Source of the DNA: Streptomyces sp. B93
Lineage (GTDB): Bacteria; Actinomycetota; Actinomycetes; Streptomycetales; Streptomycetaceae
NCBI RefSeq assembly: GCF_018070565.1
Contig: NZ_JAGPXL010000015.1
Span: 114,134 to 178,133, forward strand
Length of the DNA stretch: 64,000 nt
Direction of reading: 5' to 3'
Notes under the pieces: model-generated
What the model was told of the DNA's origin: nothing
What the model saw: only the letters and a program-made list of their open reading frames with translations
Databases searched by the model: none
Translations under genes and position numbers: made by a program
Part shown: positions 7,703 to 15,100 of the stretch, in pieces
How positions within the stretch are numbered: the first letter of the stretch is position 1
Layout of the letters: each line of letters begins with the position of its first letter

Positions 7703-8665
7703 TCACCACTGCGGCGGGCTCGCGATCGACCTCGCCAGTACGTCGTCCAGCATCCGCGCGGTCGCCGGTATGTCGAGCTGGGAGTTGTCGATGATCGGCA
7801 GCCCCGAGCCGTACCAGCCCGCCATCCGGCCGTGGATGCGGGCCACCTCCTCGTCGCCGAGGCGGCGGTTGCCGGACCGTTCGGCGTTGCGCTCCAGGAC
7901 GATGTCGAGTCCGGGCAGCAGCACCACGGGCAGCAGCCCGGGGCCGACGTGCCGCTTCCAGCCGCCGAGGCCGACGACCGGGCGGTCCGGGAAGACGGCG
8001 TCGTCGAGGATGCAGGAGATGCCGTTGGCGAGGAAGTTGCGCGCGGCGAAGCCGCAGGTGCGGCGGGCCAGGCGGTACTGCGCCTCGGAGTGCTCGTTCC
8101 ACCCGGACTGGGGGTCGGCGAAGCCGGAGCGGACCCATTCGCGTACGTCGTCGAGGCTGATGTGGGCGGTGGGGACCCGGCGGTGGTCCGCCCAGTACTT
8201 GGCGACGCTGGTCTTCCCGGCGCCCGCGGGCCCGATCAGCAGCACCGCGAGGGTGGTGGTGACCGGGTCGGGCGCGGCCATGGCGGGCGGGGCGCTCGGC
8301 ATGCCGACGGGACCGCCGGGCGGCAGCGGCACATGGCCGGTGGTGTCCGGGGTCGGCGGGCCCGGGAGCGGGGCCTGATGGGGTGGCGCCGCCGGGTGCG
8401 GTGGCCCCGGTGGGTGGGCCCCGGGCGGCGGCACGGGCGGCACCGGGTGGTGCGAGGCCGGGTGGTGGGGCGCGGGGTGGTGCGGTACGGGCGGGATCGG
8501 GGCCGTGGGCGCTCCGCTGAAGCCGGGGTCATGGGGCCCCGGGTGGTGCCCGGGGGGCGGTCCGGCCGGGGACCAGCCGACGGCTGGTCCGTGCCCCGGC
8601 TGGTGGGGCGGCGGCAGCTCGGACCCCGCTGCGTGCTGCATCCGCTCCCACTCCGTCTCGTGCAC
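7703..8665 (-). CDS. P-loop NTPase/kinase-like protein with His/Pro-rich N-terminal tail
   Basis: The 320-aa product has a low-complexity Pro/His/Gly tail (about residues 15-130) followed by a P-loop domain with Walker A GPAGAGKT (145-152) and a downstream ISLDDVREWVRSGF segment resembling the D-D-x-R region of small kinases or zeta-toxin-like proteins. The C-terminus contains VVLLPGLDIVLERNAER and a lid-like arginine cluster. Substrate unknown. GTG at 8665 is the likely start, though the ribosome site is weak and a start further in cannot be excluded. It sits between aroB and the M24 gene on the same strand, with gaps of 112-162 bp. Confidence 0.75.
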   Translation of the reverse strand: MHETEWERMQHAAGSELPPPHQPGHGPAVGWSPAGPPPGHHPGPHDPGFSGAPTAPIPPVPHHPAPHHPASHHPVPPVPPPGAHPPGPPHPAAPPHQAPLPGPPTPDTTGHVPLPPGGPVGMPSAPPAMAAPDPVTTTLAVLLIGPAGAGKTSVAKYWADHRRVPTAHISLDDVREWVRSGFADPQSGWNEHSEAQYRLARRTCGFAARNFLANGISCILDDAVFPDRPVVGLGGWKRHVGPGLLPVVLLPGLDIVLERNAERSGNRRLGDEEVARIHGRMAGWYGSGLPIIDNSQLDIPATARMLDDVLARSIASPPQW

Positions 8666-8827
8666 GTTCTCGTGCGGGTCAACTGGCGCCGATGGCGGGG
8701 TTGTGCTTCCGCGGTCCCGCTTCCTACCGAACGGTACCTTCCCCGGCCGTCCTTTGGTGAACGGCCGGGGCCGGACCGAAGTGCCCGACCCGGCGACCCG
8801 GTTGGGGCGGGACGGACACGGGCGGAC

Positions 8828-9919
8828 CTACTCGGCGACTTCCCCGTACGCGGCCAGCAACACGGCCGGGTCCGGGCCCTCCAGGACGGTCGGCCTGGCG
8901 AGGCCGTCCAGGACGATGAAGCGCAACAGGTCGCCCCGGGACTTCTTGTCGACCTTCATGGTCTCCAGCAGCTTGGGCCACTGGTCGTAGCGGTAGCTCA
9001 GCGGCAGCCCGACGGCCTGAAGGACCGTACGGTGCCGGTCGGCGGTCGCGTCGTCCAGACGGCCCGCCAGACGGCCCAGTTCGGCGGCGAAGTGCATACC
9101 GACCGAGACCGCCGCGCCGTGCCGCCACTTGTAGCGCTCGTTCTTCTCGATGGCGTGCGCGAGGGTGTGGCCGTAGTTGAGGATCTCCCGCAGCCCCGAC
9201 TCCTTCAGGTCGGAGGAGACGACCTCGGCCTTCACCCGGATCGAGCGCTCGATCAACTCGGCGGTGTGCGGCCCCGCCGGGGTGCGCGCGGCCTGCGGGT
9301 CGGCCTCGATCAGCTCCAGGATCGCCGGGTCGGCGATGAAACCGGCCTTGATGATCTCCGCGAGCCCGGAGACGTAGTCGTTGACCGGCAGCGAGTCCAG
9401 CGCCGCGAGGTCGCAGAGCACACCCGCGGGCGGGTGGAAGGAGCCCACCAGGTTCTTGCCCTCGGCGGTGTTGATGCCGGTCTTGCCGCCGACGGCCGCG
9501 TCCACCATGGCCAGCACGGTCGTCGGGACCGCGATCCAGCGCACCCCGCGCAGCCAGGTCGCCGCCACGAAACCGGCCAGGTCCGTGGTCGCGCCGCCGC
9601 CCACCCCGACGACGACGTCGCTGCGGGTGAACCCGGACTGACCGAGCGCCTTCCAGCAGTAGGCGGCGACCTCGGCGGTCTTGGCCTCTTCGGCGTTGGG
9701 CACCTGGATGGCGACCGCCTCGAAGCCCTGCTCGGCCAGGTCGGCCCGCAGCGCCTCACCGGTCTCGGCCAGCGCCTCCGGGTGGACGACCGCGACCCGC
9801 TTGGCCTTCTCGCCGATCAGCGCGCCGAGTTCACCGAGCAGCTGACGGCCCACCAGGACCTCGTAGGGGTCACTGCCCGCGGTGCCGCCGACCTGGATCC
9901 GGGTGACTGCCTCGCTCAT
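8828..9919 (-). CDS. aroB: 3-Dehydroquinate synthase
   Basis: Second step of the shikimate pathway, converting DAHP to 3-dehydroquinate with NAD and a divalent metal. The 363-aa protein begins at ATG 9919 (MSEAVTRIQVGG); an upstream in-frame run lies inside aroK in another frame and was rejected. Seen are the NAD-binding GGGATTDLAGFVAA and metal ligands in EIIKAGFI, NYGHTLAHAIE and WRHGAAVSVGM. The start overlaps the aroK stop by 4 bp. Confidence 0.98.
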   Translation of the reverse strand: MSEAVTRIQVGGTAGSDPYEVLVGRQLLGELGALIGEKAKRVAVVHPEALAETGEALRADLAEQGFEAVAIQVPNAEEAKTAEVAAYCWKALGQSGFTRSDVVVGVGGGATTDLAGFVAATWLRGVRWIAVPTTVLAMVDAAVGGKTGINTAEGKNLVGSFHPPAGVLCDLAALDSLPVNDYVSGLAEIIKAGFIADPAILELIEADPQAARTPAGPHTAELIERSIRVKAEVVSSDLKESGLREILNYGHTLAHAIEKNERYKWRHGAAVSVGMHFAAELGRLAGRLDDATADRHRTVLQAVGLPLSYRYDQWPKLLETMKVDKKSRGDLLRFIVLDGLARPTVLEGPDPAVLLAAYGEVAE

Positions 9920-10431
9920 GCTTCCTTCAACTCCACGGCGTTCAGGACCTCCTGGGTGACCTCTTCGGGCGTACGCCCGTCGGTCGGGACGACCGCGACG
10001 GCGATCTGCTCGTACAGATGCCGCCTGGCCTCCATCAGTTCCCGCCACTGCTTGCGCGGGTTGACCGCGAGCAGCGGCCGGGCGGCGTTCAGGCCGGTGC
10101 GCTTGACCGCCTCCTCGACGTCCATCGAGAGGTAGACGACCCGCGCCCCCGCCAGCAGCGCCCGGGTGTCGGCGTCCAGGATGGCGCCGCCGCCCAGTGC
10201 CAGTACGCCGTCGTGCTCGGCGAGCGCGGTGCGCACCGCCCGCTTCTCGACCGCCCGGAAGGCCGCCTCGCCCTCGTCGACGAAGATCTCCGCGATCGAC
10301 CGGCCCTCGGCGGCGACGATGTCCTCGTCCGTGTCCCGGAAGCCGACGCCCAGGTGCTCCGCGAGCAGGAGCCCGACGGTGGACTTGCCCACGCCCATCG
10401 GCCCGACGAGGACGACCAGCGGCCCGGTCAC
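9916..10431 (-). CDS. aroK: Shikimate kinase
   Basis: Phosphorylates shikimate at the 3-hydroxyl. The 171-aa protein starts at GTG 10431, overlapping the aroC stop by 4 bp (GTGA). Visible are the P-loop GPMGVGKSTVG (about 8-18), the shikimate-binding DTDEDI, and the GGGAILDADTRALL segment. The reading frame remains open far upstream across aroC, but that extension is a frame shadow with no SK homology. It ends inside the aroB start. Confidence 0.97.
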   Translation of the reverse strand: MTGPLVVLVGPMGVGKSTVGLLLAEHLGVGFRDTDEDIVAAEGRSIAEIFVDEGEAAFRAVEKRAVRTALAEHDGVLALGGGAILDADTRALLAGARVVYLSMDVEEAVKRTGLNAARPLLAVNPRKQWRELMEARRHLYEQIAVAVVPTDGRTPEEVTQEVLNAVELKEA

Positions 10432-11612
10432 CGGATCGCCAGGTTGTCGAGGTAGCCGCGGACGTTGCGGCGGGTCTCGGGGACGCTGTCGCCGCCGAAC
10501 TTCTCGGCGACCGCGTCGGCCAGCACCAGCGCCACCATCGCCTCGGCGACGATCCCGGCCGCGGGTACGGCGCACACGTCGGAGCGCTGGTGATGGGCGG
10601 CGGCGGGCTCGCCGGTGGCGACGTCCACGGTCTTCAGGGCGCGCGGCACGGTCGCGATGGGCTTCATCGCCGCCCGCACCCGCAGCAGCTCGCCGGTGGT
10701 CAGACCGCCCTCGGTGCCGCCGGAGCGGCCGGTGGCGCGCCGGATGCCGTCGTCGGTGGTGACGATCTCGTCGTGCGCCTGGGAGCCCGGCACCCGGGCC
10801 AGGTCGAAGCCGTCGCCGACCTCCACGCCCTTGATCGCCTGGATGCCCATCAGCGCCGCCGCGAGCCGGGCGTCGAGCCTCCGGTCCCAGTGCACATGGG
10901 AGCCGAGACCGACGGGGACGCCGTAGGCCAGCACCTCGACCACGCCACCGAGGGTGTCGCCGTCCTTGTGGGCCTGGTCGATCTCCGCGACCATCGCCTT
11001 CGACGCGTCGGCGTCCAGGCAGCGCACCGGGTCGGCGTCGAGCCGCTCCACGTCGGCGGGGGTCGGGTAGACGCCGTACGGCGCCTTGGCCGAGGCCAGC
11101 TCGACGACGTGCGAGACGATCTCGATCCCGGCGGTCTCCTTCAGGTACGAGCGGGCCACCGCGCCCAGCGCCACCCGTGCCGCCGTCTCCCTTGCCGAGG
11201 CACGCTCCAGGATCGGCCGGGCCTCGTCGAAGCCGTACTTCTGCATGCCCGCGAGGTCGGCGTGGCCGGGGCGGGGGCGGGTCAGCGGCGCGTTGCGGGC
11301 CAGCTCGGCCAGCTCGTCCGGGTCCACCGGGTCGGCGGCCATGACCTTCTCCCACTTGGGCCACTCGGTGTTGCCGACCATGACCGCGACCGGCGAGCCC
11401 AGGGTCAGTCCGTGCCGGACGCCACCGATGAAGGTGACCTCGTCCCGCTCGAACTTCATCCGCGCACCGCGTCCATAGCCCAGCCGCCGCCTCGCCAGGT
11501 GGTCCGCCACCATCTCCGTGGTGATCGGCACGCCGGCGGGAAGGCCCTCCAGCGTCGCGACGAGTGCGGGACCGTGGGACTCCCCCGCGGTCAGCCAGCG
11601 CAACCTGCTCAA
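10428..11612 (-). CDS. aroC: Chorismate synthase
   Basis: Final shikimate-pathway enzyme, FMN-dependent removal of phosphate from EPSP. The 394-aa protein has the N-terminal GESHGP, RPGHADLAGMQKYGF, the RASARETAARVALGAVA signature and the RSGGTEGGLTTGE motif. The start is TTG at 11612, reading MSRLRWLTAGESHGP, with GAGGAG about 6 nt upstream, which decides the start. It heads the overlapping aroC-aroK-aroB run. The 231-bp stretch between aroC and the aroE stop holds no gene that I can see. Confidence 0.98.
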   Translation of the reverse strand: MSRLRWLTAGESHGPALVATLEGLPAGVPITTEMVADHLARRRLGYGRGARMKFERDEVTFIGGVRHGLTLGSPVAVMVGNTEWPKWEKVMAADPVDPDELAELARNAPLTRPRPGHADLAGMQKYGFDEARPILERASARETAARVALGAVARSYLKETAGIEIVSHVVELASAKAPYGVYPTPADVERLDADPVRCLDADASKAMVAEIDQAHKDGDTLGGVVEVLAYGVPVGLGSHVHWDRRLDARLAAALMGIQAIKGVEVGDGFDLARVPGSQAHDEIVTTDDGIRRATGRSGGTEGGLTTGELLRVRAAMKPIATVPRALKTVDVATGEPAAAHHQRSDVCAVPAAGIVAEAMVALVLADAVAEKFGGDSVPETRRNVRGYLDNLAIR

Positions 11613-11843
11613 CGGTGCTCCTCAGTGCTCGCGCCCTGGTACTGCCTCACGCACGCGCGTCCTCGCGTACGCCGCGGCGCGACCTGGGTGCGCGGCCCTG
11701 GCCCGCCACCTCCGATCCTCCCACGTCCGGACCCGTGTCCCGGCCGCCGGTCCATCAGGCGGGACGGGCCGGGCCCCGGCCGGACCCGCCGGACCGCCGC
11801 CACGGCGCGTCCGTCCCGGGGAAGTCTCCCCGCGGGTACCGCC

Positions 11844-12683
11844 CTAGCGCTCGGCGAGCGCGTGTTCGCCCGCCTTCCGCATCGCCTCCACCGGGGCCGG
11901 GCCGCGGCCGGTCATCTGCTCCACCTGGAGCACCGCCTGGTGGACCAGCAGGTCGAGGCCGCTGACGACGGCACCGCCGTGCGCCGACCAGCGCGCCGCG
12001 AGCGCGGTGGGCCAGGGGTCGTAGAGGACGTCGAAGAGGGTGGTGGGCGCCTCCGGTACGGCGGCGGCGAGCGCGTCGGTCGTACCGGCCGGGGTGGTGG
12101 CGACGACCAGCGGGGCGCGCAGCGCCCGGGCCGCGTCGGACCAGTCGGCGGTGCGGACCTCGACGCCGAGCCGTTCGCCCCACTGCCGCATCTCGGCGGC
12201 CCGGGCCGCGCTGCGGACATAGACGGTGACCGGGCCGGTGCAGATCCGGGACAGCGCGGCGAGCGCGGAGGACGCGGTGGCGCCCGCGCCGAGCACGGCC
12301 GCGGTGCCGACCTGTTCGATGCCGTGCTCGCGGAGCGCGGCGACCATGCCGGGGATGTCGGTGTTGTCGCCGAGACGTCGGCCGTCCTCGGTGAAGACGA
12401 CGGTGTTGACCGCCTCGACCGAGGCCGCCGTCTCGCTGATCTCGTCCACCAGCGGGATCACCGCACGTTTCAGCGGCATAGTCAGCGACAGCCCCGCCCA
12501 CTCGGGGCCGAGCGTGTCGAAGAAGCCCGGCAGCGCCGCCTCGTCGACGTCGAAACGGTCGTACGTCCAGCCGCTCAGCCCCAGCTCGTCGTATGCGGCG
12601 CGGTGCAGCACCGGCGAGAGCGAGTGGGCGATCGGCGATCCGAGCACGGCGGCCCGGCGGGCGGCTGGGGCCCCAATTGTCAT
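11844..12683 (-). CDS. aroE: Shikimate dehydrogenase
   Basis: Reduces 3-dehydroshikimate to shikimate with NADPH. The 279-aa protein shows the shikimate-binding LGSPIAHSLSP (about 14-24), the catalytic-lysine region GLSLTMPLKRAV (Lys in the PLK position), NTDIPG and the glycine-rich nucleotide loop LGAGATASSALAAL. It lies 23 bp downstream of mltG on the same strand and probably shares its transcript. Confidence 0.94.
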   Translation of the reverse strand: MTIGAPAARRAAVLGSPIAHSLSPVLHRAAYDELGLSGWTYDRFDVDEAALPGFFDTLGPEWAGLSLTMPLKRAVIPLVDEISETAASVEAVNTVVFTEDGRRLGDNTDIPGMVAALREHGIEQVGTAAVLGAGATASSALAALSRICTGPVTVYVRSAARAAEMRQWGERLGVEVRTADWSDAARALRAPLVVATTPAGTTDALAAAVPEAPTTLFDVLYDPWPTALAARWSAHGGAVVSGLDLLVHQAVLQVEQMTGRGPAPVEAMRKAGEHALAER

Positions 12684-12706
12684 GACCTGTCCTTGGCCGT
12701 TGTTCT

Positions 12707-14476
12707 CTAGCGCGAGGCGTTGAACTGCTCGACGAGCTTCTCGTGCTCGGCGAGCGTCTTGGTGAACTTGCTGGTCTTGCCGTCCAGCGAGATGAAGTAG
12801 TACCAGCCGTCGTCCGTCGGGTTGAGCGCGCCCCTGAGCGCTTCCTCGCCCGGGTTGTCGATGGGACCGGGCGGGAGTCCCTTGACGAAGTACGTGTTGT
12901 ACGGGTTGTCGAACTGCTTGAGCTCCGCGATCGTCAGGTCGATCTTGCTCTGGTTCTTGATGTAGTTGTACGTGGAGTCGAACTCCAGAGAGCCGTAGGT
13001 CTCGGGGTTCCCGGCGTCGAGGCGGTTGTAGACGACCTCGGCCATCTTGCGGAAGTCGTCGTGGCTGGTGCCCTCGGCCTGCGCCAGGCTGGCCACGGTG
13101 AGCAGCTGCCAGGGGTCGTCGAGGCCCAGGCCCTTCGCCTTCTTCTCCAGGCCCAGTTCCTCGTACTTGTCGCTCGCGCGGCCGACCATCTCCCTCAGGA
13201 CGGCCTCCGGCTTCTGCCCCTTGCTGGCGGCGTAGCTGGACGGGTAGAGGAATCCTTCCAGCGGATCCTTCACATCGGGGTGGTTCAGGGCCCAGTCGGG
13301 CAGCCCGAGGTTCTTGTACTCCTGCTTCGCGACCTTCGCCGTGGTGCCCTCGGACAGCTCCAAGCGCTCGTCGATCATCTTGTAGACCGCGACGTTGCGC
13401 GTGCCCTCGGGGACGACCAGGTTGTTCTGGCTCTTGGGGTCGAGCATCATGTCGACGGCGCTCGCCGCGGACATCTCCTTGCGCAGCAGATAGGCGCCCG
13501 CTTGGATGGAGTCGCCGTCCGCGTTCTGTGACTGCGCGGCGACGAAGGCGTCCACGCTCTTGACGACGCCCGCCGCCTTCAGCCGACGGCCGATCTCGTA
13601 GCCGGTCGCACCCTTGGGAATCTCGACGGCCACCTGCTCGTCCGTACCGTCCCCCGCGAAGTCCGGGGCCGAGCCGAAACGATCCTGGTAGAACTGGTAG
13701 CCGAAGTACGTGACCCCGGCGAGCCCTCCGCCGAACACAAGGGCGACCACCAGACAGGCGCAGCCGCTGCGGCTCTTCTTGTCCTTGCCGCCCCGCCCGC
13801 GCCGCTCCCCGCGCCCACGCCGCCCGCCGGACCCGTCGTCGGGGCCGTCACGGTCGTCGGCGTCGTCGTCCTCGTCGTCACCGCCGGCGAAGAAGGCGTG
13901 CTCGCCCTGGTCGGGACCCGGGTCCCAGTCGGTCTCCGGCTCCGGCTCGGCGCGCCGTCGGCTCGGCGGCTCCGGCGGCGGATAGGCGTCCGGCGTGTTG
14001 TAGAAGTCGGGCTGCTCACCGTTGTAGGCCGCGCTCTGCTGGGCGTACGGGTCGGCCGGGTCGCCGGGGTAGGGGGTCTGCGGGTGTGCGCCGGTGGACC
14101 AGCCGCCGTTGTCGTACTGCTGCTGCTGGTCCTGGCCGCCGTAGTACTGCTGGTTGTACTGGTCGTACTGCTGGTTGCCCTGCTGGTGGTGCTGCTGGTT
14201 GCCCTGCTGGTCGTACTGGTGCCCGTACTGCTGCGGGTACTGCTGCTGCGGCTGGGCGTAAGGATCCTGCGCGCCCTGGCCCCAGTCGCCGTACTGCGAC
14301 TGCTGCGACTGCTGCGACTGCTGCGACTGCGGCTGCTGCGGGTAGTGCTGCGGCTGGCCGCCGTAGGTGGACTGCTGGCCCTGGTGAGCCTGCTGTCCGC
14401 CCCATCCGCCGTCCCCGTACAACGGGTCCTCCGGATCCCACGGTTCGGAGCCTTGGCCCCGGCCATACTCAGTCAT
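12707..14476 (-). CDS. mltG: Endolytic peptidoglycan transglycosylase MltG
   Basis: Cleaves nascent glycan strands at the membrane and is thought to set glycan length (YceG family, formerly misnamed aminodeoxychorismate lyase). The 589-aa protein has a cytoplasmic Gln-rich region (about 29-150), an acidic patch (198-214), a basic stretch, one membrane segment (about 238-260) and the extracellular YceG domain with the catalytic Glu in LASLAQAEGTSHDDFRKMAEVVYNRL-type sequence (AEGT). The Gln-rich head is much longer than in E. coli MltG. It includes four exact 9-bp repeats encoding a QSQ run. Probable operon with aroE downstream and ruvX upstream. Confidence 0.95.
   Translation of the reverse strand: MTEYGRGQGSEPWDPEDPLYGDGGWGGQQAHQGQQSTYGGQPQHYPQQPQSQQSQQSQQSQYGDWGQGAQDPYAQPQQQYPQQYGHQYDQQGNQQHHQQGNQQYDQYNQQYYGGQDQQQQYDNGGWSTGAHPQTPYPGDPADPYAQQSAAYNGEQPDFYNTPDAYPPPEPPSRRRAEPEPETDWDPGPDQGEHAFFAGGDDEDDDADDRDGPDDGSGGRRGRGERRGRGGKDKKSRSGCACLVVALVFGGGLAGVTYFGYQFYQDRFGSAPDFAGDGTDEQVAVEIPKGATGYEIGRRLKAAGVVKSVDAFVAAQSQNADGDSIQAGAYLLRKEMSAASAVDMMLDPKSQNNLVVPEGTRNVAVYKMIDERLELSEGTTAKVAKQEYKNLGLPDWALNHPDVKDPLEGFLYPSSYAASKGQKPEAVLREMVGRASDKYEELGLEKKAKGLGLDDPWQLLTVASLAQAEGTSHDDFRKMAEVVYNRLDAGNPETYGSLEFDSTYNYIKNQSKIDLTIAELKQFDNPYNTYFVKGLPPGPIDNPGEEALRGALNPTDDGWYYFISLDGKTSKFTKTLAEHEKLVEQFNASR
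14294..14329 (-). repeat. Four tandem 9-bp repeats inside mltG
   Basis: The plus-strand unit CTGCGACTG is repeated four times without change and encodes alternating Gln-Ser-Gln in the MltG cytoplasmic tail. Perfect in-frame repeats like this can change copy number by slippage while keeping the frame. Confidence 0.9.
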
Positions 14477-14596
14477 CGATCCCCTAGAGCCGCGAGGCGG
14501 CGGTCACGCGGCTCCGGGTCCGGTGTCCGTCCCGCCTCTCCTGTGCGGCAGCTGTTCGAATGCCACCGCATCGCGCGGAACGTTACCGTATCGCGA

Positions 14597-15100
14597 TCAG
14601 ATGACCACTTCGACGCCCTCGCCCGGGGCTTTGCCTGACACCCGTTCGGATTCCAGTGCCTGCTGAAGGATGATCACAGCGGCGGCCTGGTCGATGACCG
14701 AGCGTCCCTTCTTCGACTTCACCCCCGAGGCACGCAGTCCCTGGCTGGCCGTGACGGTGGTCATCCGTTCGTCGACGAGCCGGACCGGGACCGGCCGGAT
14801 GCCCCTGGCCAGCTCCTGGGCGAAGACCCGGACCTTGGCCGCGGCCGGGCCCTCGCCCCCCTTGAGGGAGCGCGGGAGCCCGACCACGACCTCGATCGGT
14901 TCGTACTCCTGCACGAGCTGGCGAAGCCTCCGGTGCGCGGCCGGGACGTCCCGGCCGGGCACCGTCTCCACCGGTGTGGCGAGGATCCCGTCGGGGTCGC
15001 AGGAGGCGACCCCGATCCGGGCGTCCCCGACGTCGATCGCGAGGCGACGGCCGCGGCGCATCCCGTGGCCGGTCCCGCCCGTCGGTCCGTCGGTGCTCAC
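14597..15100 (-). CDS. ruvX: Putative Holliday junction resolvase / rRNA-processing nuclease YqgF family
   Basis: RNase H-fold nuclease; E. coli YqgF acts in pre-16S rRNA 5' maturation. The 167-aa protein has the first catalytic Asp in LAIDVGDARIGVA, the second acidic region VVVGLPRSLKG, and VRLVDERMTTVTA plus DQAAAVIILQQALE at the end. GTG at 15100 overlaps the alaS stop by 4 bp, so it is coupled to alaS, a pairing widespread in bacteria. mltG follows 120 bp later. Confidence 0.93.
   Translation of the reverse strand: MSTDGPTGGTGHGMRRGRRLAIDVGDARIGVASCDPDGILATPVETVPGRDVPAAHRRLRQLVQEYEPIEVVVGLPRSLKGGEGPAAAKVRVFAQELARGIRPVPVRLVDERMTTVTASQGLRASGVKSKKGRSVIDQAAAVIILQQALESERVSGKAPGEGVEVVI

Noticed and set aside
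8828..8860. aroB N-terminal extension in the same frame up to 10048
   Set aside because: The extra 43 residues lie over aroK in a different frame and show no AroB homology; ATG 9919 has the 4-bp overlap expected in the operon.
14294..14329. Short regular repeats that could suggest a CRISPR or VNTR locus
   Set aside because: The 9-bp units are in frame and encode Gln/Ser in MltG; no spacers are present.
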